Below, piece after piece: positions 59,801-64,000 of a stretch of DNA of 64,000 nucleotides (its first letter is position 1; every line of letters starts with the position of its first letter). The DNA comes from Rhizaria sp. SCN 62-66 (taxonomy: Eukaryota; Rhizaria, unplaced): positions 1-64,000 of the forward strand of contig MEDY01000010.1 in assembly GCA_001724265.1 (NCBI GenBank). The letters run 5' to 3'. The notes beneath the pieces were generated by a model that was not told the DNA's origin, did not search any database, and saw only the letters and a list, made by a program, of their open reading frames with translations. The translations under genes were made by a program, and so were the position numbers.

Positions 59801-62800
59801 CGTGCGCGCCGCGTTCGCTCACTGTGCCGCGCACTTCACGGGCGAGACCGTGGCTCCCTCTGCACAGTCGTCTGCCGCTATCGCGAACGCTGCTGCCTCC
59901 GCGCGCACCGGCTCCGTCGCGCAGTCTCCGTCCGCCGCGGCCTCGCACGCGCTGACGGCGGCCACCCGCACTGTAACTCTGCTGCCCGTTGGCGACAGTG
60001 TTGCGGGCGCCTTTGCCAAGAGTCTGCTGCGTCAGCTCTCTGCGACGCTGCAAGCCGTGCTATACCACACGCACACGCACGCTAACACCGGTTCCAGCGC
60101 GGGGCACGGCGAAGGGGCGCTCTCCGCACTCGCCGCGACGCTCGGGCTCTCGGCCCCCTCTGACCCCACGCCGGTCTCGCTCTCAGCGGCCGCCTCGCTG
60201 CCGCGCCGCCTCGTCGCCGCGCTCTCGGGCTTCGCGGCCTCGGACCCGCTCGCAGCCGCGATGCGCGACGTCCTAGCCGGCGACGCCGCCCGCGCCGCCG
60301 CAGCCACGCGCGCCGCTGGCGCCCTCTTCTCCCCGTCCTGGGCCTTTGAAGACAACGCCGCGCTCGCGTCGCTGCTAGCGCGCCTTACCGCGGCCGAGAC
60401 CGACGCCGCTGAGGCCCTCAGCGCCGCCCGCGCGCGCGTCGCCACGGTCATCACCGCGCTGCGCGGGCTCTACAACGAGCGCGCCGCGCCGGGGCAGGCC
60501 ATCGACGGCGCGCCGACCGTCATGATCTACAACCCTGACGAAGGCTCCGCTGCAGGTGGCGCCGGCGCTGGCGCGGGATCGCTGGCGGGCGCGGCACGAC
60601 TGGGCGCGCTCTGGGGCAGCAACCTGGCCCCCGCTGCCGCTGCCGCGACTGCCGCCAGCGCTGGTGCTGCCGCAGGTGGTCTTGAGCCTGCTGGGCGCTC
60701 GCGCGGCGGCGCCGTCGCCCCCGCGTCCGCCACCGCTGCTGCGGACGCTGCACCGGCCCGCACGCGCGGCCTGAGCGTTGCGACGGCGTTCTACAACAAC
60801 CGCGAGCGCGCTGCTACCGCTGTGCGCGGCCGCCGGCTCTCGACCGTACTCGCCACCGGTAACAGCGGTGCTGCGGGTGGGTCGTCCGCGTACCGGAGGC
60901 AAGACACGATTGCGGAGGACGACGAAGAGGACGAGAACAACGCCGACAGCGAGAGCTCACGCAACCCTTTCGAGGACGACGATAATAACTCCGCACCTGG
61001 CGCATCCGCCTACAGCAACAACAGCAGTGGTGTGGCTGCGATTATGGTCACCTCCTCGCTCACCGCTGGCGACTCCTCGTCCTCCGCCGTCGCCGCCGCG
61101 CTCCCCGCCACGACGCTTGCGACGCTTGCGCTGGTCTCGGCGCTGTGCTCCGGCGCGATTATGGACCGCGTGCGCTCGCCCGCGCACTGCGCCTTCATGC
61201 TTCGCGCCGCGAAGCAGCTCTTCCTGTCCGCCTACGCCAAGGCATTCGCGGCCTACGGCGGTTCGGAGCACCTGCTCGCCGCGCTCAAGGCTACGGTCAA
61301 GGCCGCGCCGAAGAGCGCCCCCGCGGTTGACGCCGCCACGCAGCGCGCCAGGGAGCTCGTCGCCGCGGGTCCCGCAGCCGCAGCCGGCGTGCTGGGCAAG
61401 CACCTGACTGGGGACGACGCGCTGTACCGCTCGCTGTTCGCGGCGCTGACGGCGGAGGCGTCGGCCGAGCTCATGGAACAGCGCGAGTCGATGCTGCGCG
61501 CGCAGAGCCTTAAGCTCAAGAACAAGAGCAAGGCGGGCAATGACGATGACGATGACACCTACGAAAGCGGTGAGATTGGCGACGATGACGAGGAAGACGC
61601 GTTCATCTGGCTCTCGCAGATGCAGACGCAGATCCAACTCGAGAACGCGTCGCTTCTCCGCCGCGCCCGCGCTGCCGCTGCTGCTTCTCATCAGAATCAT
61701 GGAGATGCCGCTTCTGGTGACGCTGTGGACGACGAAGAGCAGGACGACGAAACCCCTGCGGCCGAAGCCGTCGCCGTCATCAACGGCGTCTCGACCTCGG
61801 AGCACGACAACAGCGTCGCGTCCTCCACCGACGCCCGCGCCGACTCGATCATCGCCGCCATCGCGGCCCTTATTTCCCCCAGCGCAGCCCCTGCGGAGGG
61901 CTTTGCGACGCCCGACGAGGCCGAGGCCGCGCTCACCGCGAGCCTCATCGCGCGCCTCCGCCTCGGCTCCCAGGACGACTCGGCGCGCCTGCCCGGCATG
62001 GGGCTGCTGGCGGCGCTGCCATCGCGGCTGCCGCTGCTGCTGCCGGGAGCCGCAACCGCGCTGGACGAGGCCGCGTGCGGCGTGGCGCTCTACCTCAGCA
62101 AGCGCGGCGACCTCTCGCGGCAAGCGCGGCACCGCGTTGTGGCGGCGCTGCTCAGCACCGTCACCACGGGCTACGGCGCCGCGGACCTGCCCCCGCTCAC
62201 GGTTACCGCGGCGGACATGGAGCACGCTGCGCAGTCGGCCGAGGCGACCGTGGTCAACGTGCTGCGGGCCACGCCGGGCAACGCCACGGCTGCGCTGCCC
62301 GCCAGCGACGCCGCCGCGCTGCTGCCGGTCGCCCTGTGGGCCGCGGTGCCCACGGACGCCGTCGCCGCACTGCTGCAGCGCGGCGAGCGTGCGCTCTCTG
62401 AAAGCGCGGACCACAGCGCTTACCACGACGACAGCGGGGACGCCGTCGCTGCGGCTGTGCCTGGGGGTGGGCTGGCTTTGGAAGCGACGCGCGTACTCGT
62501 CGCCTCGATCCGCTCGACGACATCCACCGCCAACAACCACAGCCATGGCCACGGCCACAATAACAACAACAACAGCAACAACGCTGCTGGCGCTGCGCAT
62601 GACAGCGCTGCCCACAGCAACCCGATTGCCAACGCGTCTCTGGTGTCCAACTCCGCGCTGGTCTCGCTGACGGCGCTGGAGAAGGCCCTCGCGCGCGGCG
62701 CCGACGCGCTCAAGACGCAGGTCGGCTTGCTGATGCCAGTCGCGGTCATGCGCGTGGGCGCGCCGTCCCTCGGCGCGCTGCTTGCGCCTGACGCCACGAC

Positions 62801-62953
62801 CGGAGGCGGCGGCACGCCTGCTGCGACGCATGGGGCTGGCGAAGGAGAGAGTCTGGGCGATAAGGCCAAGGCGCTGTTCTCGAAGTTCAAACACCGGAAT
62901 CAGCCGCAGCAGCACAACGAAGCTCGCGCTCATGAACAACAACAACAGCAATC

Positions 62954-63003
<50 letters not shown>

Positions 63004-63089
63004 AACAAGCTCAGACAGAGACGCAGAGTGACGCCGGCAAGGTTGTGAATGCGGCCAAGGAGAAGTTGAAGAACTGGTTCAAGTGGTAA
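35830..63089 (+). CDS. Giant (9,053-residue) scaffold protein with leucine-rich repeats, NPF motifs and R-G-S repeats
   Basis: A 37-base first exon (35830-35866, M-A-S-L-L-K-N-K-L-L-S-I) with a GTACGC donor splices in phase to 35965. The second exon then runs 27,125 bases without a stop to TAA. Most of the protein is Ala/Ser/Thr/Pro-rich. Two ribonuclease-inhibitor-like LRR blocks are seen: about 3249-3470 (L-T-H-L-N-L-T-G-S-G-L; L-S-L-L-N-L-G-D-N-P-L-G-E) and about 6067-6272 (L-A-H-L-N-V-S-G-N-P; L-E-R-L-D-L-S-S-N-P-L-G-D-D). Five acidic/Ser-flanked NPF motifs lie at 2524, 2632, 5308, 6941 and 8346; NPF is the EH-domain ligand of endocytic proteins. There are R-G-S repeats (52812-53180), two poly-Thr tracts and a terminal poly-Gln run before an amphipathic K-L-K-N-W-F-K-W end. 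No catalytic domain is seen. A cytoskeletal or membrane-traffic scaffold is an inference. It contains no TAG codon. Confidence 0.8.
44901..44988 (+). repeat. Poly-threonine tract A in the giant gene
   Basis: ACN codons encode a Thr run with a few Val/Met/Lys. A similar tract lies at 52080-52146. Confidence 0.8.
45672..46330 (+). other. Leucine-rich repeat block A of the giant protein
   Basis: At least three L-x-x-L-x-L/M-x-x-N/C-type repeats are spaced by acidic linkers, in the ribonuclease-inhibitor pattern (N-P-L-G-E followed by an Ala-rich helix). Confidence 0.65.
52080..52146 (+). repeat. Poly-threonine tract B in the giant gene
   Basis: ACN codons encode a Thr run with Val/Met, matching tract A in style (T-V-T-T ... 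M-T-T-T). Confidence 0.8.
52812..53180 (+). repeat. Fourteen R-G-S-V/I type repeats
   Basis: Fourteen copies of [R/H]-[G/A]-S-[V/I/L], mostly P-R-G-S-I/V, are spaced 4-18 residues apart. Codon choice varies between copies, so selection on the protein rather than recent DNA slippage is likely. Each R-x-S could be a basophilic kinase site. Confidence 0.85.
54126..54740 (+). other. Leucine-rich repeat block B of the giant protein
   Basis: About four RI-type repeats (L-A-H-L-N-V-S-G-N-P; S-L-S-A-C-G-I-G; L-E-R-L-D-L-S-S-N-P-L-G; S-V-F-L-R-E-C-D-L-G) lie about 2,600 residues after block A. Confidence 0.7.
62937..63008 (+). repeat. C-terminal CAG/CAA poly-glutamine tract of the giant gene
   Basis: About 23 Gln codons are interrupted by one Ser. 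The codons are CAA and CAG, with no TAG among them. Confidence 0.85.
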
Positions 63090-63527
63090 ATGAAACGTAC
63101 TCGAGCTTGCAGTGTAACACTTCATGTTTTTTACAAATTAAGATTGATTCGGGTAATTCCATTGAAATGATAGACTTTCATATGTACTTCTATGTTAACA
63201 CTTTTCACATTTAAATAATACATTTTTATTTTCATATCTCTTCATTTTGAACCACGGCTCATTTTTGCTATTTTTGTCGTAAGCATCAGGCCACAGGTCG
63301 TCAATAGGAAGCTAGAAGAGAGAGAGCCTTTCTGAAAGTGAGATTGCATCTAAAGTTTTGATTCTTGATTTACGACTCACAACATCCGTGACGTACAGTG
63401 TTGTTACGATACCCAGTGCATATTTAATCTACAATTTACAGATATATTATATACACTCGTAAATAACTCAATCATAACCGTGTACACCTTGATTACAATC
63501 CGACCCACGCAGATTTCCGTTCCGGTC
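63090..63527. other. AT-rich spacer before NAPRT
   Basis: It holds the 3' UTR of the giant gene and the NAPRT promoter and leader. Nothing else is recognised. Confidence 0.55.
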
Positions 63528-64000
63528 ATGTCTTCTTCCTCCGCCGCCCCCGCGGCGGCTGCCACCACCCCCGCCCTCGCTGCCGCTTCCGCCGTGCCGC
63601 AGGAGACCCCTCTCCCCATTCTTGCGCCGAAGCCCCCTGCGAAGATCGACTCGATGGGCCCGCACAACAACATGGTGGATGCACTGCTCACAGATCTCTA
63701 CCAGATCACGATGGCCTACGCCTACTGGAAGTCTGGCCGCCACAACGACGACTCCGTGTTCGAGCTCTTCTTCCGCAAGAACCCATTCGAGGGCGAATTC
63801 ACCGTTTTTGCCGGGCTCGACGACGTGCTGCGCTTCGTCAACACCTTCGGCTTCTCGGCCGAGGACTGCGCCAACCTGGCTGAGCGTTTCCCCACCTGGG
63901 ACAAGGCCTTCTGGGGTTATCTCCAGTCGCTCTCAGCCAAGGACATCAAGCTCTACGCCATCAAAGAGGGCTCTATCGTGTTCCCGCGCATCCCGCTGCT
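63528..64000 (+). CDS. NAPRT: Nicotinate phosphoribosyltransferase, 5' part (runs off window)
   Basis: The ATG at 63528 (M-S-S-S-S-A-A-P) opens a frame that is still open at base 64000, 157 full codons. After an Ala/Pro-rich lead of about 48 residues comes the family's N-terminal signature L-L-T-D-L-Y-Q-I-T-M-A-Y-A-Y-W, then F-E-L-F-F-R-K-N-P-F, V-F-A-G-L-D-D-V-L-R-F, F-x-G-Y-L and G-S-I-V-F-P-R-I-P. The enzyme makes nicotinate mononucleotide from nicotinate, PRPP and ATP in the Preiss-Handler NAD pathway. The catalytic His region lies beyond the window. No intron is seen so far. Confidence 0.93.
   Translation, partial: MSSSSAAPAAAATTPALAAASAVPQETPLPILAPKPPAKIDSMGPHNNMVDALLTDLYQITMAYAYWKSGRHNDDSVFELFFRKNPFEGEFTVFAGLDDVLRFVNTFGFSAEDCANLAERFPTWDKAFWGYLQSLSAKDIKLYAIKEGSIVFPRIPL

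Noticed and set aside
60957-63125. A 722-codon open frame on the minus strand opposite the end of the giant gene
   Set aside because: It is Arg/Gly/Leu-rich with no domain, a typical antisense shadow of GC-rich coding DNA.

Overview
This window is nuclear DNA from a free-living-type unicellular eukaryote (protist). It holds GC-rich, Ala/Ser/Gln-rich coding regions separated by AT-rich spacers, a few spliceosomal introns of about 100-220 bases, and genes of peroxisomes (Pex14), mRNA 3'-end formation (Pcf11), chromatin (a Dot1-like methyltransferase and a PHD protein), mitochondrial leucine/ketone metabolism (HMG-CoA lyase) and NAD salvage (nicotinate phosphoribosyltransferase). I do not name a species.

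Main finding: UAG appears to be a sense codon, most likely glutamine, while UAA and UGA remain stops. Six genes contain one in-frame TAG followed by the same open frame: the left-edge gene (65-67, minus), PEX14-PUB (3979-3981), a CoA-type Nudix hydrolase (7192-7194), a coiled-coil gene (10772-10774, minus), a PHD-finger gene (21272-21274) and a Q-rich gene (30779-30781). Four of these continue for 222 to about 780 codons. In the Nudix gene the last strand/helix of the catalytic fold lies after the TAG, so stopping there would truncate the enzyme. Two TAGs sit in Q/QE tracts made of CAG codons. All 12 genes whose 3' ends are visible stop at TAA or TGA. The rival reading is efficient UAG-C readthrough, because all six TAGs are followed by C.

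Layout, left to right: partial unknown gene (-); GC-rich decayed islands; PEX14 with a C-terminal PUB domain (+); Nudix hydrolase (+); 1,656-codon coiled-coil protein (-, 3 exons); acyloxyacyl hydrolase (+); Dot1-like methyltransferase (+); PHD/Cys-rich nuclear protein (+); HMG-CoA lyase (+, 3 exons); possible CDC26 (-); low-complexity protein (+, 2 exons); BAR-domain protein (-, 2 exons); PCF11 (-, 2 exons); a 9,053-residue LRR/NPF scaffold encoded almost entirely in one 27-kb exon (+); and the 5' part of NAPRT (+).

The eight introns I can place share an unusual donor, GT-N-C-G-Y (mostly GTACGC/GTACGT), instead of GTRAGT. Many starts follow pyrimidine-rich leaders. No operons, tRNAs, rRNAs, CRISPR arrays or transposons were recognised.
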